A stretch of 64,000 nucleotides of DNA from Serratia plymuthica NBRC 102599. GTDB taxonomy: Bacteria > Pseudomonadota > Gammaproteobacteria > Enterobacterales > Enterobacteriaceae. Under the pieces are notes generated by a model. It was not told where the DNA came from and made no database searches. It worked only from the letters and a program-made list of their open reading frames with translations. The position numbers were made by a program, and so were the translations under genes. Where the stretch lies: the NCBI RefSeq assembly GCF_001590925.1, contig NZ_BCTU01000019.1, positions 62,001 through 126,000 on the forward strand, in the 5' to 3' direction. Positions 1 through 7,952 of this stretch are shown piece by piece; the first letter of the stretch is position 1, and each line of letters begins with the position of its first letter.

Positions 1-186
1 TGCCGCAAGCATGCTATCTACGATGCCATCTTCTATACATGGCGCAAGAAGTTTGGCGGCATGGAAGTGCCGGAAGTGAAGCGTCTTAAGTCACTTGAAG
101 AAGATAACGCCTGCCTGGAGAAGCTGCTGGCAGAAGCCATGCTGGACAAAGAAACATTATAGGCAGCACTGGGCCGAAAGTACTGA
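1..186 (+). pseudogene. IS3-family transposase OrfA, C-terminal part with an internal stop
   Basis: Reading from base 1 gives the end of an IS3 OrfA: a helix-turn-helix tail (CRKHAIYDAIFYTWRKKFGG) and a leucine-zipper-like stretch ending in AMLDKETL. A TAG stop lies at 160-162. In the same frame it is followed by AALGRKY and the natural stop TGA at 184-186. The usual family sequence has a Gln codon at the TAG, so a single CAG-to-TAG change probably truncated the protein. The start is outside the window. Confidence 0.8.
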
Positions 187-610
187 TGACAGACCAGAAA
201 TGGGAAGCTGTGACAGTGATGTGTGATGCGACAGTTCTGTCGTAACGTCGTGCCTGCAGGTGACCCCTGTCAACCTGTCGCTATGAGGCGCTGCGTCCGG
301 CTGCTGATGCGCATTTATTCGGACGCATCACTGAGCTTGCGTTGGAACGCATGTGTTTCGGCTAATTCAGCCGAGCAAACCGACACAGAACGGATTTATC
401 GAGAGCTTTAACGGGCGCTTTGGCGATGAATGTCTGAATGAGCACTGGTTCAGCGACATCATGCACGCAAGAAAAATCATTAATGACTGGCGGTGGGACG
501 ATAACGAATGCAGGCCCCATTCAGCACTGAATTATCAGACCCCATCCGAGTTTACAGCAAGGTTGCGAAATGGTGAGTTTGGAAGTGAACAAGCCGACAT
601 TACTAACTGA
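186..610 (+). pseudogene. IS3-family transposase OrfB, degenerate with internal deletion
   Basis: The ATG at 186 opens an OrfB N-terminus (MTDQKWEAVTVMCDAT). In-frame stops follow at about 243 and 261, and the frame ends near 375. From about 362, in another frame, the C-terminal catalytic part resumes with LIQPSKPTQNGFIESFNGRF, which holds the Glu of the DDE triad, and runs to the stop at 610. The central integrase core with both catalytic Asp residues is absent. An intact OrfB would be about 275 codons. The protein is certainly inactive. Confidence 0.85.
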
Positions 611-671
611 CGGTTGTATCTAATACTAGGGTAGACCACCAGCTGTAAAAATTAATCGTGATCGAGAAAAT

Positions 672-703
672 GATGCCTGTGCGCCAACGCAGGCATCCTT
701 TTT
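672..703 (+). terminator. Rho-independent terminator
   Basis: GATGCCTG and CAGGCATC form a perfect 8-bp stem around a 10-nt loop and are followed by CTTTTT. It lies downstream of the IS remnant, and no intact gene that would use it is visible, so it may have belonged to a lost island gene. Confidence 0.7.
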
Positions 704-719
704 AAGATGAGCCTAGTTA

Positions 720-760
720 TTGATATCGAATATGCAAGCTCGACAACACTGCGATATCAA
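720..760. repeat. 9-bp inverted repeat with 23-bp spacer
   Basis: TTGATATCG at 720-728 and CGATATCAA at 752-760 are perfect inverted copies. They lie between the IS remnant and the att-like tRNA fragment. They could be a protein-binding site of a former integrated element. The function is unknown. The rest of 611-987 holds only the terminator, the att-like copy and the small hairpins listed separately. Confidence 0.4.
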
Positions 761-829
761 CCCGTCAGTTCCTTTATTCCGTCCGTTAAAGGGTGTACCT
801 CTAACCAGCGTGCTTTGATGCAGAATTAG

Positions 830-845
830 TGGTGCCGGACTCGGA
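830..845 (-). repeat. Partial copy of the tRNA-Phe 3' end (att-like)
   Basis: The 16 bases match the 3' end of the tRNA-Phe gene at 988-1004 with one base missing from the CCC run, in the same orientation. A second copy of a tRNA 3' end about 160 bp beyond the gene is what tyrosine integrases leave at the far edge of an integrated element. Here almost all the intervening DNA would have been lost. It could also be chance decay of a tandem tRNA copy. Confidence 0.5.
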
Positions 846-849
846 CAAC

Positions 850-931
850 CGGCGCTTGCGCCGTGTTGAACAACGCTTCAGCGTTGGCCCGCAGGGTGAG
901 GCCTCAGGCCGAATAATCGAACTCGTTCGAT
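850..931. repeat. Cluster of four short hairpins with 1-2 nt loops
   Basis: Four small palindromes follow each other: CGGCGC/GCGCCG at 850-863, CAACGCT/AGCGTTG at 871-886, GGCCT/AGGCC at 900-910 and ATCGAAC/GTTCGAT at 916-931. Each has a loop of one or two bases. They lie beyond the tRNA-Phe terminator. I know no named repeat family that matches. Confidence 0.4.
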
Positions 932-953
932 GGAGAGTCCATACCCTGAAAAG

Positions 954-978
954 CAAAAACCCAGCCATAGGCTGGGTT
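954..978 (-). terminator. Rho-independent terminator of tRNA-Phe
   Basis: Read on the minus strand, AACCCAGCC and GGCTGGGTT form a 9-bp stem with a 3-nt loop, followed by a T-rich tract. It starts 10 bp beyond the CCA end of the tRNA gene. Confidence 0.85.
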
Positions 979-987
979 CTCTAAATA

Positions 988-1063
988 TGGTGCCCGGACT
1001 CGGAATCGAACCAAGGACACGGGGATTTTCAATCCCCTGCTCTACCGACTGAGCTATCCGGGC
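988..1063 (-). tRNA. pheV: tRNA-Phe (anticodon GAA), CCA encoded
   Basis: The minus strand reads as a 76-nt cloverleaf. The acceptor stem starts GCCCGGA and pairs with TCCGGGC before A-CCA. The D arm holds AGCTCAGTCGGTAGAGC, the anticodon loop reads ATTGAAAAT with anticodon GAA, and the T arm contains GGTTCGAATCC-like sequence (here GGTTCGATTCC). It is essentially the E. coli tRNA-Phe. The position beside the ornithine decarboxylase gene fits pheV, a well-known integration site for pathogenicity islands. Confidence 0.95.
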
Positions 1064-1073
1064 AACGGGGCGC

Positions 1074-1102
1074 ATTTAACCCTATTGGCTGGATATCGTC
1101 AA
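1074..1102 (-). promoter_or_regulatory. sigma-70 promoter of tRNA-Phe
   Basis: On the minus strand TTGACG and TTAAAT are separated by exactly 17 bp. A GC-rich discriminator (GCGCCCC) follows directly, and the tRNA 5' end lies 10 bp downstream. A GC-rich discriminator is the hallmark of stringently controlled stable-RNA promoters. Confidence 0.75.
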
Positions 1103-1223
1103 TCGCTTTCTGTCACAAACCCGATCGGTTGCTCTTTTTTCATTCAATGGGGTGGGGCACTCCAGGGCGTCTGCGTCGGCCTGCGGCAATAGATATGCAG
1201 AAAAGATGTGTATTTATACCGTT

Positions 1224-1252
1224 TTGATTTTACAGGTATTTATTTTTATATG
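1224..1252 (+). promoter_or_regulatory. Possible promoter of the ornithine decarboxylase operon
   Basis: TTGATT and TATATG are spaced by 17 bp in an AT-rich stretch about 150 bp before the leader peptide and 520 bp before the decarboxylase start. TATGAT two bases further on is an alternative -10. The match is fair, and AT-rich DNA easily yields chance matches. Confidence 0.4.
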
Positions 1253-1406
1253 ATAAATAACAATGAGTTATGTGATGCCTGCCTCAATGGGTAGTAACAT
1301 AATTGTTACTTGAACCTCATAAAAAAACATGCAATCATTGCGCAAATTTTGGCACTCTACGTCCCCTAACGGTGTTTCCGCTCATTTAAGTCAGAGGATT
1401 ACTGGC

Positions 1407-1523
1407 ATGACTGGTTTTGTTACTCAAGCGCCACTGCGCACCAGACATCTGATGATGCCATCACGCCGCCGTTACCTTTCCCGAACACAGTACGCCAAGA
1501 ACGCCCTGCCGACCATGCGGTAA
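1407..1523 (+). CDS. Arginine-rich leader peptide, SpeFL-like (38 aa)
   Basis: The ATG is preceded by AGAGGA eight bases upstream. The 38-residue peptide is rich in Arg (seven, including an R20-R21-R22 run) and ends in Arg. The segment RHLMMPSRRR at residues 13-22 resembles the ornithine-sensing part of enteric SpeFL (THIMKFAHRN in E. coli, from memory). SpeFL stalls the ribosome when ornithine is high and thereby allows transcription to continue into speF. The position, 246 bp before an ornithine decarboxylase with a structured gap between, fits that role. The peptide differs from E. coli SpeFL over most of its length, so homology is an inference. A longer frame starting at 1329 lacks a good ribosome binding site. 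Confidence 0.55.
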   Translation: MTGFVTQAPLRTRHLMMPSRRRYLSRTQYAKNALPTMR

Positions 1524-1769
1524 GGCATCTTCTGATGCTCGCTGTTAGGCATTATTAAAAATAGAGCTGTGGCTCTGATTTTACTGATGTCTATCGGACG
1601 CTGCCGATACCAGTCCCCGATAGCTGCCTGATGATCTCGCGATCATGAGCCGGTCACGGTTGCGCTTTATGCTGCAACGCCGGACATCACTTTGCCGGGA
1701 TAACCTTTGTTATCTCATCGCCGTGCCCCGTGGCACCACCTCATCCTTAACCGTTTGAGAGTTAGCATT
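1524..1769 (+). promoter_or_regulatory. Structured mRNA leader between leader peptide and ornithine decarboxylase
   Basis: Several hairpins can be drawn: AGAGC/GCTCT at 1563-1576 followed by GATTTT, TATCGG/CCGATA at 1592-1609, ATGATC/GATCAT at 1631-1646 and GTTGC/GCAAC at 1659-1678. With the upstream Arg-rich peptide this resembles an attenuator in which a stalled ribosome changes folding or Rho access. No strong intrinsic terminator is present. Confidence 0.45.
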
Positions 1770-3932
1770 ATGAAAGAATTGAAAATAGCGACAAGCGCCA
1801 GCCTGGTCGCCACGATTGAAACGCTGCGCCAGATTGTCCGCATTGAACAGACGGACTATACCGATGTGGCCGCGGTGGTGGTGTCGGTTGATGACGTTAA
1901 CGCCGGTATTTTGGCGCAGTTGAAAGCCACCGGATTCGAGATCCCAACGTTTGTTGCTGTTGAAGGGGATGAACACCTTTCCCCTGACTACCTGCCGTTT
2001 ATTACCGGCGTTTTTGCCCTGGCCGGCGCCAGCAAGGCGTTCTATATGGCGCAACTGGAAGCCGCTGCGGACGCCTACGAGCAGGCGCTGCTGCCGCCGT
2101 TTTTCAAAACGCTGAAGACTTACGTGGAGATGGAAAACTCCACCTTCGCCTGCCCGGGGCATCAGGGCGGGGAGTTTTTCCGCAAGCACCCGGCCGGCAG
2201 GAAGTTTTTCGAGTTCTACGGCGAAACGCTTTTCCGTTCCGACATGTGCAACGCCGACGTCAAGTTGGGCGACCTGCTGATCCACGAAGGCTCGGCCAAG
2301 GATGCGCAAAAGCATGCGGCGCGGGTCTTCAACGCCGATAAAACCTATTTCGTGCTCAACGGCACTTCGGCGGCCAATAAGGTGGTGACCAATGCGCTGC
2401 TGACCCGCGGCGATCTGGTGCTGTTCGATCGCAACAACCATAAATCCAACCACCACGGCGCGCTGATCCAGGCCGGGGCGACGCCGGTGTATCTGGAAAC
2501 CGCGCGTAACCCGTTTGGCTTTATCGGCGGCATCGATTCGCGTTGTTTTGACGAGCGCTATCTGCGTGAGCAAATCCGTGAGGTGGCGCCGGAGAAGGCC
2601 AATGCGGCGCGGCCGTTCCGCCTGGCGATCATTCAGCTCGGTACTTACGATGGCACTATCTATAATGCGCGCCAGGTGATCGACACCATCGGCCATCTGT
2701 GCGATTACATCCTGTTTGACTCCGCCTGGGTGGGTTACGAAGGCTTTATCCCGATGCTGAAAGAGTGCTCGCCGCTGCTGCTGGAGCTCGATGAACTCGA
2801 TCCGGGTATTTTCGTCACCCAGTCGGTGCATAAGCAGCAGGCCGGTTTCTCGCAGACCTCGCAGATCCACAAGAAAGACGATCACATCAAGGGCCAGAAG
2901 CGCCACTGTAACCACAAGCACCTTAACAATGCTTTCATGTTGCACGCCTCGACCAGCCCGTTCTACCCGCTGTTCGCCGCGCTGGACGTTAACGCCAAGA
3001 TGCATGCCGGGGCCGCCGGCCGTCGCATGTGGATGGACTGCGTGAAGCTCGGTATCGAGACGCGCAAGCAACTGCTGGAACGCTGTTCGCAGCTGCGGCC
3101 GTTTATTCCTTTGCAGGTGGCGGGCAAGGCCTGGCAGGATTACGATACTGACCTGATCGCCAACGATGCCCGTTTCTTCAACTTTGTGCCGGGCGAGACA
3201 TGGCACGGTTTCGAAGGCTATGCGCAGGACCAATATCTGGTCGATCCGTGCAAGCTGTTGCTGACCACGCCGGGCATCGACGCGGCCACCGGCCAATACA
3301 CCGAGTTCGGCGTGCCGGCCACCATTCTGGCCAACTTCCTGCGCGAGAACGGCATAGTGCCGGAGAAATGCGATCTTAACTCGATCCTGTTCCTGCTGAC
3401 CCCGGCGGAAAATCCGGCCAAGATGGAGCACCTGGTCGATATGCTGGTGCGGTTCGAACGCTACGTGGAAGAAGACGCGCCGCTGAGCGAAGTATTGCCG
3501 ACGGTGTACCGCAAGAACGAGCAGCGCTACCGCGGCTATACCATCCGCCAGCTTTGCCAGGAAATGCACGATCTGTACGTCAGCTTCGACGTTAAGCAGC
3601 TGCAAAAAGAGATGTTCCGCAAGAACCATTTCCCGCAGGTGGTGATGAACCCGCAGGACGCCAACGTGGAGTTTATTCGCGACAACGTCGAGCTGGTACC
3701 GATCGGCCAGGCCGAAGGGCGCATTGCGGCGGAAGGCGCGTTGCCGTACCCGCCGGGCGTGCTGTGCGTGGTACCGGGGGAAGTGTGGGGCGGAGCGGTG
3801 CAGCGTTACTTCCTGGCGCTGGAAGACGGCATCAACCGTCTGCCGGGCTTCTCACCGGAGCTGCAGGGCGTGTATATCGAGAAAAAGGATCACGGCTGGA
3901 AACGCATTTTCGGCTATATGATCAAGCAATAA
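1770..3932 (+). CDS. speC/speF: Ornithine decarboxylase (PLP-dependent, inducible-type)
   Basis: This enzyme decarboxylates L-ornithine to putrescine in the cytoplasm, the entry to polyamine synthesis. I place the start at MKELKIATS because this aligns with the family. An upstream in-frame start at 1707 would add 21 atypical residues. The product is 720 aa (SpeC 711, SpeF 732). Visible landmarks are an N-terminal wing domain, STFACPGHQGGEFF near residue 130 and the PLP lysine K355 in SVHKQQAGFSQTSQIHKK. Residues such as DYLPFITGVF and VKQLQKEMFRK look more like SpeF than SpeC, although the location beside tRNA-Phe and mltC is that of E. coli speC. The Arg-rich leader peptide upstream also favours SpeF-type control. 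No potE antiporter gene is adjacent. Confidence 0.93.
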   Translation: MKELKIATSASLVATIETLRQIVRIEQTDYTDVAAVVVSVDDVNAGILAQLKATGFEIPTFVAVEGDEHLSPDYLPFITGVFALAGASKAFYMAQLEAAADAYEQALLPPFFKTLKTYVEMENSTFACPGHQGGEFFRKHPAGRKFFEFYGETLFRSDMCNADVKLGDLLIHEGSAKDAQKHAARVFNADKTYFVLNGTSAANKVVTNALLTRGDLVLFDRNNHKSNHHGALIQAGATPVYLETARNPFGFIGGIDSRCFDERYLREQIREVAPEKANAARPFRLAIIQLGTYDGTIYNARQVIDTIGHLCDYILFDSAWVGYEGFIPMLKECSPLLLELDELDPGIFVTQSVHKQQAGFSQTSQIHKKDDHIKGQKRHCNHKHLNNAFMLHASTSPFYPLFAALDVNAKMHAGAAGRRMWMDCVKLGIETRKQLLERCSQLRPFIPLQVAGKAWQDYDTDLIANDARFFNFVPGETWHGFEGYAQDQYLVDPCKLLLTTPGIDAATGQYTEFGVPATILANFLRENGIVPEKCDLNSILFLLTPAENPAKMEHLVDMLVRFERYVEEDAPLSEVLPTVYRKNEQRYRGYTIRQLCQEMHDLYVSFDVKQLQKEMFRKNHFPQVVMNPQDANVEFIRDNVELVPIGQAEGRIAAEGALPYPPGVLCVVPGEVWGGAVQRYFLALEDGINRLPGFSPELQGVYIEKKDHGWKRIFGYMIKQ

Positions 3933-3939
3933 ACAACAA

Positions 3940-3963
3940 GGGCCGGTTTGCACCGGCCCTTTT
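3940..3963 (+). terminator. Rho-independent terminator of ornithine decarboxylase
   Basis: GGGCCGGT and ACCGGCCC pair perfectly around TTGC and are followed by TTTT, eight bases after the stop codon. Confidence 0.85.
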
Positions 3964-3987
3964 CATTGATAACAACCTCACCGCACG

Positions 3988-5064
3988 TTACTTCCTGCGA
4001 TAACTCTTCTGCGCGTTGTTCACCTTCACCAGATAGCGGCGTGACTCGCTGGCCGGGTGTTTGGTGGTCAGCGTCTGGTAAATGTCACCCGGCTGCATGC
4101 CGTTGATGATACTCACCGCACGGGTTCTGTCGCTGGAGAACACCCGCAACACGCTGCCTGCGCCGCCGTTATAGGCGGTGATCACCGCATAGCGGCGCGA
4201 GGTTGGGTTCTGAATGCCGCCCAGATAGTTGTTTTGCAGGATCGCCAGATAAGCGGTACCGGTGTCGATGTTGTTCTCCGGATCGAACAGGTAACTGCGG
4301 CTTGGCGTGCCCCATTTCCCGCGCATCTGGAACACGTCTTTACCGGCGGTATGCTGCACAACCTGCATCAGGCCAAGCGCATCCGAACCGCTTACTGCAT
4401 ACGGGTTAAAGCTGGATTCGGTTTGCATGATCGCCAGGATCAGCGACTCTTCCACGCCGTATTTCTCCGACGCCTTGCGTACCATCGGCAGGTATTTGTG
4501 CGCACGCTGATCCAGGTGGTTTGGTACCAGCTGAATGGTGACCGAGTAAATCACGTGCAGGCCGGAGGTGCGTTTTTGCAGCTTGGTTTGCAGCAGATAG
4601 TCGGCAAAGTGCGCCGCACGCCATTCCCAACGGATCGGCGCGCCTTTGTTATCCAGCACCTGGCCGTACAGGAACGGCTCTTTACTGATCTGGATATCGT
4701 TGACGTCGGAATAGAGATCGATTGAACCCGGGTCGTCCCCCATCAGCAGGGTGCTGATGATAGCCTGGCGCAGGTGAGCGGCAGGATCGGTGGTGGCGAT
4801 GGTTTCAATGGTAATCGCGCCAGAATCAAAGTTGATGTGGCTACGGGTTTCATACTGGTCGGTATATTTAACGTAATCTTTTGGCCCGGCGATCAGAACC
4901 TCGTTCAGACCCCAGATATTCTCGATGTTGTGGGCAAATTGGCCCATCAGGATCTCGAAGCCGTTAGTGTCTTTGACCCAGGCTTCGTTGACTTCGTCGG
5001 TTTTCTTGCCGGAACAGGAAATCAGCAATGGCGCTATTACTAGCAAAGCTAAAATTTTCTTCAT
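3988..5064 (-). CDS. mltC: Membrane-bound lytic murein transglycosylase C
   Basis: This outer-membrane lipoprotein cleaves peptidoglycan glycan strands with formation of 1,6-anhydromuramic acid. The 358-aa product starts with a lipoprotein signal (lipobox LISC, lipidated Cys17) and ends with an SLT domain. The catalytic Glu216 lies in [21 protein letters not shown]. The length matches E. coli MltC (359 aa). It is the last gene of a mutY-yggX-mltC operon on the minus strand, 54 bp after yggX. Confidence 0.96.
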   Translation of the reverse strand: MKKILALLVIAPLLISCSGKKTDEVNEAWVKDTNGFEILMGQFAHNIENIWGLNEVLIAGPKDYVKYTDQYETRSHINFDSGAITIETIATTDPAAHLRQAIISTLLMGDDPGSIDLYSDVNDIQISKEPFLYGQVLDNKGAPIRWEWRAAHFADYLLQTKLQKRTSGLHVIYSVTIQLVPNHLDQRAHKYLPMVRKASEKYGVEESLILAIMQTESSFNPYAVSGSDALGLMQVVQHTAGKDVFQMRGKWGTPSRSYLFDPENNIDTGTAYLAILQNNYLGGIQNPTSRRYAVITAYNGGAGSVLRVFSSDRTRAVSIINGMQPGDIYQTLTTKHPASESRRYLVKVNNAQKSYRRK

Positions 5065-5118
5065 CTTAAAGCCGTATACGAGAAGTTTTGGAAGGGCCAG
5101 CGCCTGGCCCCAACAGCA

Positions 5119-5391
5119 TTATTCGCTCGGTGGCGTATAGCCTTCGATATGGACGTCGTGCCCTTCGAACAGGAATTTGACCATTTCGGCTTCCAGCAGT
5201 TTGCGGTCATCCACGTTCATCATGTTCAGTTTTTTCTCGTTGATCAGCATGGTCTGCTTTTTCATCCATTCGGCCCAAGCCTCTTTCGAGATCTCGTTAT
5301 AGATGCGTTTGCCGATGTCCCCTGGATAAAGTTGGAAGTCCTGCCCTTCGGCATCGCGCTGCAAGAAGGTACAAAAAATGGTTCTGCTCAT
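5119..5391 (-). CDS. yggX: Probable Fe(2+)-trafficking protein
   Basis: This is a 90-aa protein of the YggX family, implicated in iron handling and protection of iron-sulfur clusters from oxidation. It has the typical start [19 protein letters not shown] with conserved Cys7 and the [11 protein letters not shown] motif. The start codon overlaps the mutY stop (ATGA), so the two are translationally coupled. Pairing with the iron-sulfur enzyme MutY is conserved in enterobacteria. Confidence 0.96.
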   Translation of the reverse strand: MSRTIFCTFLQRDAEGQDFQLYPGDIGKRIYNEISKEAWAEWMKKQTMLINEKKLNMMNVDDRKLLEAEMVKFLFEGHDVHIEGYTPPSE

Positions 5392-6488
5392 GCTAATTCC
5401 TCATCAATGGCGCTAGCGCCAAATAAACCCTGTTGGAGCGGGGAGTGTTTTGCCAACTGTTGCAACAGGCGGTCAACCGGCGCTGCCAGCCCGACGGCGG
5501 GCGGTTGCGCCAGGTTATACCAGAGACCGACCCCTTCATCCATACTGCCGCCGGCATCGTTCATTTCCAGCCACATTGGCACGATATCGAGATGGAAATG
5601 GCTGAAAGTATGGCGAAATGCGGTCAACTGCTCCAGGCGATTGCCTTTCAGACCGCGCTGTTGCAGCCAGAGTTCCATCTCTTCGCGTTCGCTGAACTGC
5701 GGGAAGCAAAACAGCCCGCCCCACAGCCCTACGGCCGGGCGCTGTTCCAGCCACGCCCGCTTGCCGTTTTGCAGCAATAAGAAGTAGGCGGTTTTTTCCG
5801 GCAGCGTCTGCTTCGGTTTTTTGCCGGGGTATTTTGCCCAACTGTGGTTAGCGTAAGCGATGCAGCCGGTGTTAAGGGGGCACAGCTCGCATTTGGGTTT
5901 GGAGCGGGTGCAGACCATCGCCCCCAGATCCATCATCGCCTGATTGAATTGGCCGACGCCTTTGGCCGGGGTGACGTCTTCACTGATCCGCCACAGGCGG
6001 TTCTCTACGTCTTTCTTGCCCGGCCAGCCCTCAACCGCATAGCAGCGGGCCAGCACGCGCTTCACGTTGCCGTCGAGGATCGGATAGTGTTGACCGAGCG
6101 CCAGCGACAGCACCGCACCGGCGGTTGAGCGGCCGATGCCGGGCAAAGCGGCGATTTCTTCAAAGGTTGTCGGGAACTCGCCGCCGTGCTGTGCGACAAT
6201 GGTCTGCGCCGCCTTATGCAGGTTGCGCGCGCGAGCGTAGTAGCCCAGGCCGGTCCACAGGTGCAGCACTTCGTCCAGCGGCGCTTCTGCCAATGCGCGT
6301 ACGTTGGGAAAGCGCGCCATAAAACGCTGAAAGTAAGGAATAACGGTGGCAACCTGAGTTTGTTGCAACATGACCTCGGAGAGCCATACTTGATAGGCGG
6401 TCTTATCAAGCTGCCACGGCAGGGTTTTACGACCGTAACGCTGGTACCAGTCAAGCACTACCTGTGCGAACTGTTGTGCTTGCATCAT
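5388..6488 (-). CDS. mutY: A/G-specific adenine glycosylase
   Basis: MutY removes adenine mispaired with 8-oxoguanine or guanine in base excision repair. The HhH-GPD domain shows [18 protein letters not shown] followed by the catalytic Asp in [13 protein letters not shown]. The four cluster cysteines have the C-x6-C-x2-C-x5-C spacing ([17 protein letters not shown]). A C-terminal NUDIX-like domain for 8-oxoG recognition includes [15 protein letters not shown] start at MMQAQQFAQ, giving 366 aa against 350 in E. coli. An in-frame extension to 6620 adds 44 residues without similarity. The gene diverges from trmB. Confidence 0.95.
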   Translation of the reverse strand: MMQAQQFAQVVLDWYQRYGRKTLPWQLDKTAYQVWLSEVMLQQTQVATVIPYFQRFMARFPNVRALAEAPLDEVLHLWTGLGYYARARNLHKAAQTIVAQHGGEFPTTFEEIAALPGIGRSTAGAVLSLALGQHYPILDGNVKRVLARCYAVEGWPGKKDVENRLWRISEDVTPAKGVGQFNQAMMDLGAMVCTRSKPKCELCPLNTGCIAYANHSWAKYPGKKPKQTLPEKTAYFLLLQNGKRAWLEQRPAVGLWGGLFCFPQFSEREEMELWLQQRGLKGNRLEQLTAFRHTFSHFHLDIVPMWLEMNDAGGSMDEGVGLWYNLAQPPAVGLAAPVDRLLQQLAKHSPLQQGLFGASAIDEELA

Positions 6489-6664
6489 AAGCAGATTCGA
6501 TATCCGGCAGAAAATGAAGCGAGATTGCAGCATAGAGTCATGTTGCTGTAAACCGGAACTTTCCGACGTCGCACGGCAGGTATCAAGATGAACACTTGCT
6601 AAACCAAGGTATCTTTGCATAATGCGCGTTTCCCTAATTGGCAGCCAAACAGACAGAAAGCACT

Positions 6665-7384
6665 ATGATTAATGACGTCATCTCCCCGGAATTTGATGAG
6701 AACGGCCGCGCGATGCGCCGTATCCGCAGTTTTGTCCGCCGCCAGGGGCGGTTGACCAAAGGCCAGCAGCACGCGCTGGACAACTATTGGCCGGTGATGG
6801 GCGTGGAGTATCAGGCTGAACCTGTCGATATCGCCGCACTGTTCGGGCGCGAAGCGCCGACCGTGCTGGAGATCGGTTTTGGCATGGGCGCCTCGCTGGT
6901 GACCATGGCGAGCAACAATCCACAGCAGAATTTCCTGGGGATTGAGGTGCATTCGCCGGGCGTTGGCGCTTGCCTGGCGGACGCCACCGAAGCGGAATTG
7001 AGCAACCTGCGCGTGATGTGTCACGATGCGGTTGAGGTGCTGGAGAATATGATCCCGGACGGATCGCTGGACATGGTGCAGCTGTTTTTCCCCGATCCGT
7101 GGCACAAAGCGCGCCACAACAAACGCCGTATCGTACAGACGCCGTTTGTTGAACTGGTGCGACGCAAACTGAAAGTCGGCGGCGTATTCCATATGGCCAC
7201 CGACTGGCAACCTTATGCAGAACATATGTTAGAGGTTATGAACGGGATCTCAGGCTACCGTAATCTTTCCAGCGATAATGATTACGTGCCGCGTCCGGAT
7301 TCACGCCCGCTGACAAAATTTGAATTACGCGGCCAGCGTCTGGGACATGGCGTTTGGGATTTGATGTTTGAGAGGAAAGAATAA
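6665..7384 (+). CDS. trmB: tRNA (guanine-N7-)-methyltransferase
   Basis: TrmB transfers a methyl group from SAM to G46 of tRNAs. The start [15 protein letters not shown] aligns with E. coli and gives the same 239 aa. An in-frame ATG nine codons earlier is unlikely. Class I methyltransferase motifs are seen: [15 protein letters not shown] (SAM-binding motif I), [11 protein letters not shown] and [16 protein letters not shown]. The stop TAA overlaps the yggL start (TAATG), so the two genes are coupled. Confidence 0.97.
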   Translation: MINDVISPEFDENGRAMRRIRSFVRRQGRLTKGQQHALDNYWPVMGVEYQAEPVDIAALFGREAPTVLEIGFGMGASLVTMASNNPQQNFLGIEVHSPGVGACLADATEAELSNLRVMCHDAVEVLENMIPDGSLDMVQLFFPDPWHKARHNKRRIVQTPFVELVRRKLKVGGVFHMATDWQPYAEHMLEVMNGISGYRNLSSDNDYVPRPDSRPLTKFELRGQRLGHGVWDLMFERKE

Positions 7385-7710
7385 TGGCTAAGAACCGCAG
7401 TCGTCGTTTACGTAAAAAGTTACACATTGAAGAGTTTCAGGAGCTGGGTTTCTCCGTAGCATGGCGTTTTGCCGAAGGCACCGCGGTTGAGGATATCGAC
7501 AGCACGCTGGACGCTTTCATCGACGAAATGATTGAGCCGAATGGTCTGGCGTTTGACGGCAGCGGCTATCTGCAGTGGGAAGGGTTAATCTGCCTGCAAA
7601 CCATCGGTCATTGCACCGACGAACAGCGTGAACTGGTCAAAAAATGGCTGGAAGCGCGCAAGCTGTCTGACGTTAAGGTCAGCGAGCTGTTCGATATCTG
7701 GTGGGATTGA
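7384..7710 (+). CDS. yggL: DUF469 / YggL family 50S ribosome-associated protein
   Basis: This 108-aa member of the YggL family starts [23 protein letters not shown], a basic tail then an acidic body. E. coli YggL is reported to bind the large ribosomal subunit. The start codon overlaps the trmB stop. The same pair occurs in E. coli. Confidence 0.93.
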   Translation: MAKNRSRRLRKKLHIEEFQELGFSVAWRFAEGTAVEDIDSTLDAFIDEMIEPNGLAFDGSGYLQWEGLICLQTIGHCTDEQRELVKKWLEARKLSDVKVSELFDIWWD

Positions 7711-7760
7711 TTTTACCGGCCTGATGAGTGCGGCATCGCGCCGTGCTATTCATTGATTTA

Positions 7761-7930
7761 AGGTGCCTTAACGGCGCCTTAGACTGTGGACAACCCGCCG
7801 AAAAACGTGGTTTTCGGTGGGTTGGGGTAAAACAGAAAATCTGATTCTTTGTTTTTATTGGCACTCATAGCACTGCTTTTAACTACAGAGGACTTTTTCA
7901 GCATTCTCAGGTGCCTTTACGGCACCTTTG
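7761..7930 (+). promoter_or_regulatory. Multi-hairpin leader between yggL and glsB
   Basis: AGGTGCC-TTAAC-GGCGCCT at 7761-7779 and AGGTGCC-TTTAC-GGCACCT at 7909-7927 are near-identical hairpins. Between them AACCCGCCGAAAA pairs with TTTTCGGTGGGTT (about 7789-7817, with one G-T pair). Only the last hairpin has a T-rich tail. The first may be a decayed terminator and the set may form a structured leader of glsB. Confidence 0.35.
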
Positions 7931-7935
7931 TTTTG
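7909..7935 (+). terminator. Rho-independent terminator directly before the glsB ribosome binding site
   Basis: A 7-bp stem (AGGTGCC/GGCACCT) with loop TTTAC is followed by TTGTTTTG. The tail ends a few bases before the GGAG at 7939-7942. It may end trmB-yggL transcription, or act as an attenuator if glsB transcription starts upstream. Confidence 0.6.
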
Positions 7936-7952
7936 TCCGGAGTGTGACCGAG

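Larger units (their letters stand above)
1..640 (+). mobile_element. IS3-family insertion sequence remnant (IS407-like), incomplete
   Basis: The segment holds the end of an OrfA-like frame followed by OrfB-like sequence in the usual overlapping arrangement (the OrfA stop TGA overlaps the OrfB ATG). The left end lies outside the window. The right end is somewhere near 610-640 and no clear terminal inverted repeat can be paired. Both frames carry stops and the middle of OrfB is missing, so the element cannot move itself. It lies downstream of a tRNA-Phe gene, a common landing zone for islands. The IS407-group assignment rests on remembered family sequence. Confidence 0.8.

Noticed and set aside
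353..610. Independent 85-aa gene starting at 353
   Set aside because: It is the C-terminal fragment of the broken IS transposase; the ATG arose at the deletion junction.
878..1075. 65-aa minus-strand frame over tRNA-Phe
   Set aside because: It reads through the tRNA gene and its terminator; no coding signal.
1710..3629. Long open frame (639 codons) on the minus strand opposite ornithine decarboxylase
   Set aside because: It mirrors the codon pattern of a highly conserved gene on the plus strand, is rich in His, Arg and Gln as shadow frames are, and has no ribosome binding site or recognisable motif.
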